Of a stretch of 64,000 bases of DNA, positions 28,834 through 38,055 are shown in pieces; positions within the stretch are counted from its first letter, which is position 1; every line of letters begins with the position of its first letter. The notes beneath the pieces are model-generated. The model worked only from the letters and a program-made list of their open reading frames with translations, was not told where the DNA came from and ran no database searches. The stretch spans positions 1 to 64,000 of the forward strand of contig CAWETN010000009.1 in assembly GCA_963812075.1 (NCBI GenBank), written 5' to 3'. This DNA comes from JAMXLO01 sp963812075 (GTDB lineage Bacteria > Pseudomonadota > Alphaproteobacteria > Acetobacterales > Acetobacteraceae). The position numbers were made by a program, and so were the translations under genes.

Positions 28834-28886
28834 GCCGGGGCACCGCCTTCAGGCCTGGTTAGCCGGTGTCGGCGATACTGCGGCGC

Positions 28887-29261
28887 ATGCCTCGGCAGCG
28901 TCGCACCGGCGGGCTGGCCTATCTCCGCGGCGTTGCCGCCGAGGCCCGCGCCTGCGCCGCGCTGACCGGCGATGGCTGGACGGTCCTCGGCCGGCGGCTC
29001 CGTACCGAGGCCGGCGAGATCGACGTGGTGGCCGCGAAGCCCGACCTGCTCGCCATCATCGAGGTGAAGGCGCGGGCGACGCTGGCGGATGCCGCCTGCG
29101 CGCTGCGCCCGCGCCAGCAGGCCAGGTTGCTGGCGGCCGCTGAGATCCTGCTCGCGCAGCATCCGGAGTGGGCGCGGGACGGAATGCGCTTCGACCTCAT
29201 CGTCGTCGACGGAGCAGGCGCCATCCGGCGCATCGCCGATGCGTTCCGGTGGGAGAACTGA
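28887..29261 (+). CDS. UPF0102/YraN family nuclease-like protein
   Basis: 124 residues from ATG 28887. The PD-(D/E)XK-like core of the YraN family is visible: GVAAEARACAAL, then AGEIDVVAAKPDLLAIIEVKAR with D and E-x-K. YraN proteins are thought to be Holliday-junction-resolvase-like, but activity is not established. The frame is open seven codons upstream; the N-terminal RRTGGLAYLRG argues for the downstream start. Confidence 0.85.
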   Translation: MPRQRRTGGLAYLRGVAAEARACAALTGDGWTVLGRRLRTEAGEIDVVAAKPDLLAIIEVKARATLADAACALRPRQQARLLAAAEILLAQHPEWARDGMRFDLIVVDGAGAIRRIADAFRWEN

Positions 29262-29401
29262 CGCAGCGGCGGCCATCGCCCCGGCATCCGAGCCCCACGG
29301 TTCAGCTGTCGTCTCAGGCTCCATCTGCCTGAAGACATCGTCGATGGTCTTTCCTGCCTGGCAGCGGGCGCGCCGTCTCTCCGCAACGGCGACAGCGGCG
29401 T

Positions 29402-29725
29402 TCAGCTCCGGCGCAGGAAGGCGCGTGCCCGCTTCTTTGTCATCGGCGCCGGCATCCGTTCACCCTGATCGGTGCGCCCGGGGAACTCGCCGAGATTTTC
29501 CAGCAGTTCGGCTTCCTCGACGGGTTGCTCGCTGCCCCCTGGATGCGGGTGCTCCAGCATGGGGTTGGGCAGCAGCGCGGCATTCGGGTGATCCACGAAG
29601 GCCTGCAGTTCACGCGCGCGCTCCAGGTATTCGTCTTCGCGACCCCTGGGACTGCCGGCCTCTCGCCACATGCGGGCGGCACGCAGGCGGATGCGCCTGT
29701 CGTGCTCCGATGCTGCTTTGGCCAT
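29402..29725 (-). CDS. DUF2934-containing small protein
   Basis: 107 residues. The segment RRIRLRAARMWREAGSPRGR followed by EDEYLERARELQAF matches the DUF2934 pattern (helix with A-x-x-x-W-x-x-x-G-x-P-x-G-x, then W/Y and A-x-x-L). The C-terminal half is acidic and Pro-rich and ends basic (KKRARAFLRRS). The ATG at 29725 follows TTGGAGAACGAT. DUF2934 proteins are of unknown function and common in alphaproteobacteria. Confidence 0.75.
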   Translation of the reverse strand: MAKAASEHDRRIRLRAARMWREAGSPRGREDEYLERARELQAFVDHPNAALLPNPMLEHPHPGGSEQPVEEAELLENLGEFPGRTDQGERMPAPMTKKRARAFLRRS

Positions 29726-29842
29726 ATCGTTCTCCAACGGCTTGCGGCCGAATGTTACGCATGCTGCATGCCGCACCGCTTTGACCCAGATCAACGCGGA
29801 CGGCGAATTCATGCCCCTTCGGAATAAGCGGATCGAGGCTCC

Positions 29843-31066
29843 CTATGCTCCCATTCGGGCAAGGAATTCGAGCTGCCAGCGCATCTCTTCGACTGCCAGC
29901 GGAAAGCCGCCGCCGGGGCCGGCAGCCAGCACCGCGTCCGGCGTCAATCGCGCCAGGAGCGTCTGCAACGCCCCTGCCACGCGCATGGTGAAGCCGGCCC
30001 TCCAGACCAAACTCACCAGCCCCTTGGCGCTCCGCAGCGAGGAGGCGCGGTCCACCACCGACACTGGCGTGCCGGCGGCCACCGCCAGCAGGGCGGCGGA
30101 AAGGCAGACCTCGCCGCGCTGGGCGGCGGCCAGCAGGGCCTGCTCGTCCAGTTCGCCGCGCGCCGCCATCGATCGTGCCTGGACCAGCGCGTCCTCGGCC
30201 GTCACGTCGCGCGCCGCCAGCGGTTCGCAAGGCTCCGGCGCCAGTCGCTCGGCAACCCGTCGCCGCAGTTCCTCGGCCAAAGGCGGCGCGAGGTCGGCTC
30301 GGGTGGCAAGTTCCGACAGCAGGTAGGTCGCCACGATCTCGCTCAGCATTCGCGCCGCGCGGGGGGGCAGACAGGGGCGCCGCACCAGCGGTTCGTGCCA
30401 GTCCGGGTAATCGATCGCGCGCGCCACAAGTGCATCCAGGGTAGCTTCGCGGATCCGCGCCGACCGGTTGCCAAGCAGGGCGCGGATGGCCGCGGCATTG
30501 GCGCTCGCCGCAATCGCGTCGGACACCGAGGGGTGCAGATCGCTCCGCTGCGCCACCGCGAGGAGCCTGCCGCCGACCGGGGCCGCGGCAATCAGCGCCA
30601 CGAGGTCTTCGGCGGTCAGCAGCGGCGACAGCCGGATCACCGGGTCGCTGACCGAGTCTTCGACGTCGCCCGCCAGCTGGCAGATCAATTCGTGCGGTGC
30701 GTTCGGGAGTTCCTTGACCGCGTCGGCGATCACCATGCGTACCCGTGTCGCCTCGTCGGCAGCCAGCGCCTTCAGCGTCTCCCAGGTCTCCTGGTAGAGC
30801 CGTGCCTGGTCCACCGGCGACAGGCCCGTCGCCAGCGCCGCCAGCTTGCGGGCGAGCAATACGCGAACGCGTTCGTCGCAGTCATGGGCCAGTTCGTCGT
30901 TCACCTGGGCCGGCGCGGCGTTGTTCAGCGCCAGAGCCGCACGGACGGTCACCGACGGGTCGTGCGCCAGCTCGACCAGTGCATCCGGGCCGGTGCGCAT
31001 GTCGGCGCCGCGGCGAACGCGTGTCGCCTCGTTGGCCGGCACCACCAGGGTTGTCGATGGACTCAC
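29843..31066 (-). CDS. DUF2336 domain-containing protein
   Basis: 407 residues of HEAT-like helical pairs from DPSVTVRAALALNNAAP to RVRVLLARKLAAL, then RMVIADAVKELPNAPHELICQLAGD and SPVIRLSPLL-like motifs typical of DUF2336. No membrane segments. It is the second gene of a two-gene unit with the GGDEF protein: its start overlaps that gene's stop by 4 bases. DUF2336 proteins are linked to cell-cycle and surface signalling in alphaproteobacteria, but the molecular role is open. Confidence 0.8.
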   Translation of the reverse strand: MSPSTTLVVPANEATRVRRGADMRTGPDALVELAHDPSVTVRAALALNNAAPAQVNDELAHDCDERVRVLLARKLAALATGLSPVDQARLYQETWETLKALAADEATRVRMVIADAVKELPNAPHELICQLAGDVEDSVSDPVIRLSPLLTAEDLVALIAAAPVGGRLLAVAQRSDLHPSVSDAIAASANAAAIRALLGNRSARIREATLDALVARAIDYPDWHEPLVRRPCLPPRAARMLSEIVATYLLSELATRADLAPPLAEELRRRVAERLAPEPCEPLAARDVTAEDALVQARSMAARGELDEQALLAAAQRGEVCLSAALLAVAAGTPVSVVDRASSLRSAKGLVSLVWRAGFTMRVAGALQTLLARLTPDAVLAAGPGGGFPLAVEEMRWQLEFLARMGA

Positions 31067-32451
31067 CTCGGCTCCTCCCCGGCGACACTCCAGCGGCCCC
31101 TGCCGGTGCGCTTCACGCCATACATGGCCTGGTCGGCCCGCCGCAGCAGGCTGTCGACCGGTTCGCCGCTGCCCGCCTCACGCGTCGCGATGCCGATCGA
31201 GACGGTCGGCACCGGGCAGCCGTCGCAGGCGATCTCGCGCAGCGCCTCCGGCACCTCGGCGCACAGGCGGTCGGCGCGTTCGGCAGAGGTCATGTGGTCC
31301 GCGCCGTCCATCCACAGCGCGAACTCGTCTCCGCCCAGCCGCGCGACCAGGTCGCTGGGCCGCACGGTGTTGCGCAGGATGAATGCGGTGCGCACGAGCA
31401 CCTGGTCGCCCACCTCATGGCCCAATCGGTCGTTCACCGGCTTGAAGCAGTCGAGGTCGGCGAACAACAGCGTGCCTGGCAGTTCCTCGCGGTCAAGTCG
31501 GTCGATGTGGCGGCCCATTTCATCGAGGAACGCGCGGCGATTGAGCAGTCCGGTGAGCGGGTCGGTACGTGCCTGGAGCGCCATTTCGTGCTGGATCGCC
31601 TCGTGCTCCAGCACCATGCGGACCAGGCTGGCCGAGGCTTCGACCAGCTGCCTGTCGTCGCTGTCCCATTCGCGCGAGCCGGGCGAACGCCAGAGCACCA
31701 GCCCGGCGTTGGCGCCGAAACGGGTGCGGCAGACAGCCGCGAGGATCGGACGGCCATTGCGGCCGTTGGCTGCGACGGCACCGCTGGCCGAGGCCAGCAG
31801 CATGGTTGCCTCAGCCACGACCTCGTCAGCCCCGCCGCCGGCGCGGTGCATCAGCCGGCCGTTGCCGTCGCCGCACACGTCGATCACGCCGGCGCCCTCG
31901 GCCCCGAGCGCATTGATCAGCGCGTCCAGCGCAGCCTGCATCATGCGTGGCGCCAGCACCTCCTGGCCCATCCGCCACAGGATGTGATCCAGCACCTCGC
32001 CGCGGCGCAGCGCCACGGCGTTGCGCTCTGCGGCACTGTCGAACTCGGACCAGTCGACCCCCATGCCGCGCGTGCCCATGATGCGCCCCTCGGAGTCCAG
32101 CAGCGGCGCGGCGGAAAAGGCGAGCATCGCGGGAGTGCCGTCCACGCGGCGCAGCCAGCCCCGGCGACGTCGGACCGGTGCGGTGACACGGAATGGATTG
32201 AAGGCAGGCGCCCCGACGTCGCCGACCAGCAGCAACGCGGCCGATTGGTCGACGAGTGCCGCGGCCGACCAGCCAAGCACCGGGTCCGGCATGAGGAACG
32301 TGAAGTGACCCCAGGCGTCCGTTTCATAGACGATGTCGGCCGAAGTCAGCACCAGGTCGCGCCAGCGCTGACGGCTGTCCAGCAGGGCGTGCCGCAGCGG
32401 GGTATCCGTCGCTGTTGCGAGACCGCCGGTATCCGTGTTCGTGTCGGCCAT
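31063..32451 (-). CDS. PAS-GAF-GGDEF diguanylate cyclase
   Basis: 462 residues. A PAS-like N-terminal region (ADIVYETDAWGHFTFLMPDPVLGW, about residues 30-135), a GAF-like middle (about 150-280) and a C-terminal GGDEF domain (about 295-450) with DPLTGLLNRRAF, ADLDCFKPVNDRLGHEVGD and the active-site loop RLGGDEFALW. No I-site R-x-x-D is evident just before it (RPSDLVARLGG is the closest). No membrane helix, so it senses a cytoplasmic cue and makes cyclic di-GMP. Confidence 0.92.
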   Translation of the reverse strand: MADTNTDTGGLATATDTPLRHALLDSRQRWRDLVLTSADIVYETDAWGHFTFLMPDPVLGWSAAALVDQSAALLLVGDVGAPAFNPFRVTAPVRRRRGWLRRVDGTPAMLAFSAAPLLDSEGRIMGTRGMGVDWSEFDSAAERNAVALRRGEVLDHILWRMGQEVLAPRMMQAALDALINALGAEGAGVIDVCGDGNGRLMHRAGGGADEVVAEATMLLASASGAVAANGRNGRPILAAVCRTRFGANAGLVLWRSPGSREWDSDDRQLVEASASLVRMVLEHEAIQHEMALQARTDPLTGLLNRRAFLDEMGRHIDRLDREELPGTLLFADLDCFKPVNDRLGHEVGDQVLVRTAFILRNTVRPSDLVARLGGDEFALWMDGADHMTSAERADRLCAEVPEALREIACDGCPVPTVSIGIATREAGSGEPVDSLLRRADQAMYGVKRTGRGRWSVAGEEPR

Positions 32452-32582
32452 GACCCCAAGGTCCTGTCCTGGTCCAGCCGATTAGACACCAGCCATGCTA
32501 ATGAAGCGTTGCCTCGCCGCGTTGACAGGGTCCCTGGCTGTTGCGCATGGTCCGGCGCCGTTCGTTTCAGGGATATGACCGC

Positions 32583-33422
32583 ATGAGCCAGCACGCGCTG
32601 CAACAGCCCATCGAGGACCTGTGGGAGCGGCGCGACACCCTCTCGTCCGCCACCGGCGGCGGTGCGCGCGAGGCCGTGGAGGCGACGCTGGACCTGCTCG
32701 ACTCGGGCGCTGTGCGGGTGGCCCAGCCGACAGCGTCGGGCTGGCAGGTGAACCAGTGGCTGAAGAAGGCGGTGCTGCTGTCGTTCCGGCTCACCGATTC
32801 GACCGCGATGCAGGGTACCGGCGGTGCACCGGTGTGGGACAAGGTGCCGCTCAAGTTCGCCGGCTGGGGCGAGAACCGCTTCCGCGAGGCGGGCTTCCGC
32901 GCGGTTCCCGGCGCGGTGGTGCGACGCTCGGCGTTCGTGGCGCCCGGGGCGGTGCTGATGCCAAGTTTCGTCAATGTGGGCGCCTATGTCGGACGGAACA
33001 CCATGGTGGACACCTGGGCGACGGTGGGAAGCTGTGCGCAGATCGGCGCCAACTGCCACCTGTCCGGCGGCGTCGGCATCGGCGGCGTGCTGGAGCCGTT
33101 GCAGGCCAATCCGGTCATCATCGAGGACGACTGCTTCGTCGGTGCCCGCTCGGAGGTGGCCGAGGGCGTGGTCGTCGAGCGGGGCAGCGTGTTGTCGATG
33201 GGGGTGTTCATCGGTGCCTCGACCAAGGTGGTGGATCGGGCCACCGGCGAGATCCACATCGGCCGGGTGCCGCCGTATTCGGTGGTGGTGCCCGGATCGC
33301 TGCCGGGGCGACCGCTGCCGGACGGCTCGCCGGGGCCCTCGCTGTATTGCGCGGTGATCGTCAAGACGGTGGACGAGCAGACGCGGGCGAAGACCTCGAT
33401 CAACGAACTGCTGCGCGATTGA
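32583..33422 (+). CDS. dapD: 2,3,4,5-tetrahydropyridine-2,6-dicarboxylate N-succinyltransferase
   Basis: 279 residues, standard for DapD. The left-handed beta helix is clear: NVGAYVGRNTMVDTWATVGS, CAQIGANCHLSGGVGIGGVLEP and IIEDDCFVGARSEVAEG. VPPYSVVVPGSLPG ends the fold. It adds succinyl-CoA to tetrahydrodipicolinate for lysine and meso-diaminopimelate synthesis. dapE follows after a 106-base gap containing palindromic repeats. Confidence 0.96.
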   Translation: MSQHALQQPIEDLWERRDTLSSATGGGAREAVEATLDLLDSGAVRVAQPTASGWQVNQWLKKAVLLSFRLTDSTAMQGTGGAPVWDKVPLKFAGWGENRFREAGFRAVPGAVVRRSAFVAPGAVLMPSFVNVGAYVGRNTMVDTWATVGSCAQIGANCHLSGGVGIGGVLEPLQANPVIIEDDCFVGARSEVAEGVVVERGSVLSMGVFIGASTKVVDRATGEIHIGRVPPYSVVVPGSLPGRPLPDGSPGPSLYCAVIVKTVDEQTRAKTSINELLRD

Positions 33423-33444
33423 GCGTGGGCTTTCTTCCCCCGAT

Positions 33445-33503
33445 CCTCTCCCGCAAGGGAAGAGGGAGTGCCTCGCCTGCTTCCCCTCCCGTCGCGGGAG
33501 GGG
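33445..33503. repeat. Tandem palindromes between dapD and dapE
   Basis: Two GC-rich hairpins: an imperfect one (CCTCTCCC with GGGAAGAGG, 33445-33465) and a perfect one (CCCCTCCCG at 33483-33491, TCG loop, CGGGAGGGG at 33495-33503). This type of CCCTCTCCC palindrome is a common interspersed element in GC-rich genomes. There is no T tract, so it is not an intrinsic terminator. Confidence 0.65.
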
Positions 33504-33528
33504 GCCGGGGGGAAGGGGACTGGCGGCG

Positions 33529-34656
33529 GTGATGCAACACCAGGATCCGCTTCCACTCGCTCAGGCACTGATCCGCTGCGCCTCGGTCACCCCCGCCGAT
33601 GTCGGCGCCCAGACCGTTCTGTCCGATGCCCTGAGGCACCTCGGCTTCGCCGTCACGCCCCTGCGCTTCGGCGAGATCGAAAACCTGTTCGCGCGCATCG
33701 GCACGGGCCCGCCGCATATCTGCTTCGCCGGTCACACCGACGTCGTCCCTGTCGGTGCCGCCAATTGGCAATCCGACCCGTTTGGCGCCGAGGTGCGCAA
33801 CGGCATCCTGTACGGCCGTGGCGCCTGCGACATGAAGGGCGGCATCGCTGCCTTCGTCGCCGCGGCCGCACAGCATCTGGCCGACGGACCGCCGCGCGGC
33901 TCGATCAGCCTGTTGATCACCGGCGACGAGGAAGGCCCTGCCGTGGACGGCACCGTCCGGGTGCTGGAATGGATGCAGGCCAACGGCCAGATCCCCGACT
34001 TCTGCATCGTCGGCGAGCCGACCTGCCCGGTGACCCTCGGCGACATGGTGAAGATCGGCCGGCGCGGCAGCCTGAATGCGAGAATCACGGTGCATGGCAC
34101 CCAGGGCCACGTCGCCTACCCGCAGCGTGCGGACAACCCGGTGCACCGGCTGATCCGGATCGCCGACGCGCTGACTGCTGCGCCGCTGGACGCCGGCAAC
34201 GACTGGTTCCAGCCGTCCAGCCTGCAGTTCACCAGCATCGACGTCGGCAACCCGGTGACCAACGTCATTCCCGCGCAGGCCAGCGCGATGCTGAACATCC
34301 GCTTCAACAGCGACCACACCGGAGCGGCGCTGTCGGCCTGGCTGCGTGCGGTGATCGCGCAGCACGCGGAGCGGTTCGACCTCGACATCGCGATCAGCGG
34401 CGAGTCGTTCCTGACCCAGCCCGGGCCGCTGGTGGACACGCTGCGTCGGGCGATCGTCGAGGCGTCGGGCGTCGAGCCCAGGCTCGACACCGGCGGAGGC
34501 ACCTCCGACGCCCGCTTCATCGCCCGCTATTGTCCGGTGGCGGAGTTCGGCCTCGTGGGCGCTACCATGCACCAGGCTGACGAACGCGTGCCGGTGGCTG
34601 AACTGCGGGACCTCGCACGGATCTATCGCGGTATTCTGGCAGCCTTCCTCGCATGA
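33529..34656 (+). CDS. dapE: Succinyl-diaminopimelate desuccinylase
   Basis: 375 residues from GTG 33529 (or 374 from ATG 33532). M20-family zinc hydrolase: CFAGHTDVVPVG (zinc His and Asp), GACDMKGGIAAFV, LITGDEEGPAVDGT with catalytic Glu, CIVGEPTCP, and the C-terminal GATMHQADERVPV with the last zinc His. It removes succinate from N-succinyl-LL-diaminopimelate. The downstream membrane protein gene overlaps by 4 bases, so the cluster continues. Confidence 0.96.
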   Translation: MMQHQDPLPLAQALIRCASVTPADVGAQTVLSDALRHLGFAVTPLRFGEIENLFARIGTGPPHICFAGHTDVVPVGAANWQSDPFGAEVRNGILYGRGACDMKGGIAAFVAAAAQHLADGPPRGSISLLITGDEEGPAVDGTVRVLEWMQANGQIPDFCIVGEPTCPVTLGDMVKIGRRGSLNARITVHGTQGHVAYPQRADNPVHRLIRIADALTAAPLDAGNDWFQPSSLQFTSIDVGNPVTNVIPAQASAMLNIRFNSDHTGAALSAWLRAVIAQHAERFDLDIAISGESFLTQPGPLVDTLRRAIVEASGVEPRLDTGGGTSDARFIARYCPVAEFGLVGATMHQADERVPVAELRDLARIYRGILAAFLA

Positions 34657-35243
34657 GCGGCCGGTCGGCGCGACGCGGCAGCATCCTGTTGGGCGTCGTG
34701 CGCCTTGCGCGCGGTCGCTCCGACGGGCTGCACCAATTCGGCGCGACGCCTGAGGCGTTCCTGGCCAGCCTCGCGCCACTCCTGGCATTTCCTCTGGTGG
34801 GCACGGTGCTGATGCTGCTGGATGGGGCGGGTCTCGCCGCACTGCAGGCGTTTCTGTCCACGCTGTGTGCGTTGCTGGTGCCGCCGGTGCTGACCTACGA
34901 GGTGGCACGGCTGTGGGGTCGCGAGGCCGCGTGGCTGCGCTTCGCAACCGCCTTCAACTGGTGCCAGTGGCTGATTCCGGTGGTCGGTGCGGCGATCCTG
35001 TTCGCTCTCGGCATGCTGACCGGCCTGGGCCTGCCGCGGCAGTTCGCGCGCGCCGGCTTCGTGCTGGGGGTGATCGCCTACGGGCTTTGGCTGCACGTGT
35101 TCCTGGCGCGACGCGGCCTCGGTTTGTCGTTGCCGCGCGCCGTGGCGCTGGTGCTGGGGGTCAATCTGTTGACCGTCGTCCTGGTGCTCGGCCCGCGCGT
35201 GCTGGGTCTCGTGTTCGGCGGCCCCGGGCTGGTCGACCGATGA
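34653..35243 (+). CDS. Integral membrane protein, tandem family member 1
   Basis: 196 residues with about five membrane segments. Distinct features are LARGRSDGLHQFGATPEAFLASLAPLLAFPLVG near the start and the aromatic FNWCQWLIPVV in the middle. The second gene (35240-35809) shows the same layout: LARGRTDGL, a first helix, and MWNWCNVVQYLLL. They are tandem paralogs at about 25-30% similarity by eye. Translational coupling to dapE (4-base overlap) and to the next gene suggests one operon. No known family. Confidence 0.75.
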   Translation: MSGRSARRGSILLGVVRLARGRSDGLHQFGATPEAFLASLAPLLAFPLVGTVLMLLDGAGLAALQAFLSTLCALLVPPVLTYEVARLWGREAAWLRFATAFNWCQWLIPVVGAAILFALGMLTGLGLPRQFARAGFVLGVIAYGLWLHVFLARRGLGLSLPRAVALVLGVNLLTVVLVLGPRVLGLVFGGPGLVDR

Positions 35244-35809
35244 GCCTTGCCGCCTCGGTCGCCTCGGGGATGCAGGCGGCGTTGCTCCTGGCCCGCGGCC
35301 GCACCGACGGACTGCGCTATGTCGAGGCCGATCTGGCCGGTGCCGCGCGCAGCTTCTGGGCGGGCGCAATCTGCCTGCCGGCGTTCATCTGCCTGCGCCT
35401 GCTGACCTGGACCGAGGCGGGGGCGCCGCCGCATGCGGCGCACGTGCTGGCCTTGGACCTGATCTCGTTCGGCGTCGGCTGGTGCGCATTTGCGGTGCTG
35501 TCGCACCGGCTGGTCGGTACGATGGGTCTGGGCGCACGATGGCCGCGCTTCATCGCCATGTGGAACTGGTGCAACGTCGTGCAGTACCTGCTGCTGGTGG
35601 TGTTCAGCATCCCAGGCCTGCTGGGCGCACCGCCGCTGTTCGACCAGGCGGCGCAGCTGTTCGGCCTGGGATGGGCCTTGTGGCTGGAGTGGTTCTCCTT
35701 CCGGCTGACGCTTGGCATTGGCACCGTCGCGGCTGCCGGGTTGGTCGCATTCGACGTGGCGATCGGCGTCGTCCTGGCGCTGCTCGGCGCCGGGGTCGCT
35801 GCCCGGTAG
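35240..35809 (+). CDS. Integral membrane protein, tandem family member 2
   Basis: 189 residues. Overlaps the preceding gene by 4 bases. It has the start LLLARGRTDGLRYVEADLAG and the central WNWCN motif that mirror member 1, and five predicted helices. Function unknown; the pair may form a heteromer. Because they follow dapD/dapE, a role linked to the cell wall or diaminopimelate is conceivable, but the neighbourhood could be chance. Confidence 0.75.
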   Translation: MSLAASVASGMQAALLLARGRTDGLRYVEADLAGAARSFWAGAICLPAFICLRLLTWTEAGAPPHAAHVLALDLISFGVGWCAFAVLSHRLVGTMGLGARWPRFIAMWNWCNVVQYLLLVVFSIPGLLGAPPLFDQAAQLFGLGWALWLEWFSFRLTLGIGTVAAAGLVAFDVAIGVVLALLGAGVAAR

Positions 35810-35827
35810 CCCGGCCAGGCCGCTTCG

Positions 35828-37149
35828 TCACGTGAGGTCGTACTCGGCGGAAATGTCCTGGCCGGTGTAGTCGGGCATCAGCGCCGCCGAGATCAGGCTC
35901 ACCACCGCGCACGCGGCGATATAGATCGCGATGGCGTAGCCGGTGTGGTAGGCGGCGAACAGGGCCGTCGCGATCAGCGGCGCCGGACCCCCGGCAATCA
36001 CCGAGGCAAGCTGGTAGCCGAGCGATGCACCGCTGTAGCGCAGTCGCGGAGTGAAGGCCTCGGCGATCAGCGCGGCCTGCGGCCCGTACATCATGTCGTG
36101 CGGGATCAGCGACAGCACGATGGCGATGAACACCGCCGAAGGAACCGCGCTGTCCAGCATGCCGAAATACAGGAAGCCGAACAGGCCGGTCACTGCCGCA
36201 CCGATCAGGTACATGTTGCGCCGGCCGATCCGGTCGGAGATATGGCCCGACAGCGGGATGGTGACGAAGGACACGCACGAGGCGACCAGTACCGCCGACA
36301 GGATCAGGTCGCGCGGCATTTTCAGAGTGCTGGTGCCGTAGGCGAACACGAAGGCCGTGAAGATGTAGAACGGCGCCTGCTCGGCCATGCGCAGCAGCGC
36401 CGACAGGATGATCTCGCGCGGCTGCCGGCGGATCACCTCGATGATCGGGGTGCGCTCGATCTGATTGCTCTCGAGCAGTTGGCGGAACACCGGTGTCTCG
36501 AGGATGCCGAGACGGATCCACAGGCCGACGCCGATCAGCACGATGCTGAGGAAGAACGGGACGCGCCAGCCCCAGGTGGCGAAGTCGGCGCCCGTCCAGG
36601 CGCTGACGGCCAGGATCACCAGGTTCGACAGGAACAGGCCCGACGGAACGCCGAACTGCGGCCAGGATGCGACGAGCCCGCGGCTGCCGTGGCTGCGCGC
36701 CCATTCCATCGAGATCAGCACCGACCCGCCCCACTCGCCGCCGACGCCGATGCCCTGGAGCATGCGCAGCACGGTCAGGATGACCGCGCCCCAGGCGCCG
36801 ATCGACTCGTAGCCGGCACGAAGGCGACGAGGAAGGTGGCGATCCCCATCAGCATCAGCGTGGCGATCAGCGTCGCCTTGCGGCCGATCCGGTCGCCGTA
36901 GTGGCCGAAGATCGCTGCCCCGATCGGCCGGCCGACGAAGCCGATGAAGTAGGTGCCGAACGCCGCGAGCGTGCCGGTCAGCGGGTCCTGCTGCGGGAAG
37001 AACAGCTTCGGAAAGATCAGGCCCGCGGCGGTGCCGTAGATGAAGAAGTCGTACCACTCGATCGTCGTGCCGACGGTGGCCGCGATCACCGCCTTGCGGA
37101 GCTGTGCGCTGTGTTCGGCATCCGAAAGCTGGTCTGTCGTGGCACCCAG
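35828..37149 (-). CDS. MFS transporter, metabolite:H+ symporter (MHS) type, frameshifted
   Basis: About 440 residues with 12 membrane segments. N-terminal IAATVGTTIEWYDFFIYGTAAGLIFP is diagnostic of the MHS family, then GHYGDRIGRKATL, RMLQGIGVGGEWGGSVLI and PHDMMYGPQAALIAEAF. The frame breaks near 36822: FVAFVP and GYESIGAWG lie in different frames, consistent with one missing G. No ATG fits the conserved N-terminus. A GGAGG is followed by ACG (37155) and CTG (37149), one of which must be the start or a mutated ATG. Likely carries a dicarboxylate or aromatic acid. Confidence 0.85.
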
Positions 37150-37194
37150 GCTCGTACCTCCGGCCCAGGCAGTCCTCGGTTCGCCGGACTGCCG

Positions 37195-37968
37195 CTACCC
37201 CTTGATCCGTGCCATCGCCTGGCTGAACGCCGTATGCAGCATGTCGCTGTCGCTCGAATACGCGAGCAGCAACGCCCCTGCTGCCTTCCACTGTTGCGCC
37301 TGGTCATAGTTCGAACACAGCATGGCGCAGGTCTTGCCGTGCCGCTTCGCGGCCTTCAGCACCATATCGCGCTTCTGGTCCAGCACCCGCGCCTGATCCG
37401 GCGTGCCGAACACGCCCAGATCCTGCGCCAGGTCCGCCGGCCCGATGGTCAGCGCGTCTATCCCATCCATGGCGGCGATCTCGTCGAGATCATCGAACGC
37501 GGCGCCAGTCTCGAACATGACCGTCACGAACACCTGGCGGTTGGCAAATGCGCGACGCTCGCCAGCGGACCCTGTCAGGTCGAAGTCCGTTCCCGGGCTG
37601 TGGCCCGCATTGCCGCGCAGCCCGCGAGGTGCGTAGCGCGAAGCCGCGACAATCTCTCGGGCATGGGCGGCGTTCTCGACCTGCGGGCAGTGCAGGTTCC
37701 ATACGCCGATGTCGAGCAGCCGCGTGATCCACTCCCGGTTGGCCTTGGGCGGGCGCACGGCAATGGGAAAGTTCAGCGCGCGCGACAGCAGCGCCAGATT
37801 GGCGATCGCCTCGATCGAGGCGCCGGTGTGCTCCATGTCGACGCGGGCGAAGTCCAGACCAGCCGCCTTCAGCAATGGCAGGATGGCCGGGTTGCGGACC
37901 AGATTCACCCAAGTGCCGATCTGCAGTTCGCCACGCTCGAGCGCCGCGCGCAACGGATTCGCCTGCAT
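37195..37968 (-). CDS. HpcH/HpaI aldolase/citrate lyase family protein
   Basis: 257 residues. TIM-barrel pyruvate-type aldolase with GTWVNLVRNPAILPLLKAAGLDFARVDMEHT at the start, PRGLRGNAGHSPGTDFDL, FVTVMFETGAAFDDLDEIAAMDGIDALTIGPADLAQDLG in the middle; the Glu and Asp in these motifs bind divalent metal. Related enzymes cleave 2-keto-3-deoxy acids or HHED. It lies just upstream of the MHS transporter on the same strand, consistent with uptake and breakdown of an aromatic or hydroxy acid. Confidence 0.9.
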   Translation of the reverse strand: MQANPLRAALERGELQIGTWVNLVRNPAILPLLKAAGLDFARVDMEHTGASIEAIANLALLSRALNFPIAVRPPKANREWITRLLDIGVWNLHCPQVENAAHAREIVAASRYAPRGLRGNAGHSPGTDFDLTGSAGERRAFANRQVFVTVMFETGAAFDDLDEIAAMDGIDALTIGPADLAQDLGVFGTPDQARVLDQKRDMVLKAAKRHGKTCAMLCSNYDQAQQWKAAGALLLAYSSDSDMLHTAFSQAMARIKG

Positions 37969-38055
37969 GTGCCCATCCTCATCACGCCCCGGCGGCGACT
38001 CTCCGCTGGGTCAGGCAGCCGGTCAATCGAGCATGCGGCTGGCGGCGATCGCTGG

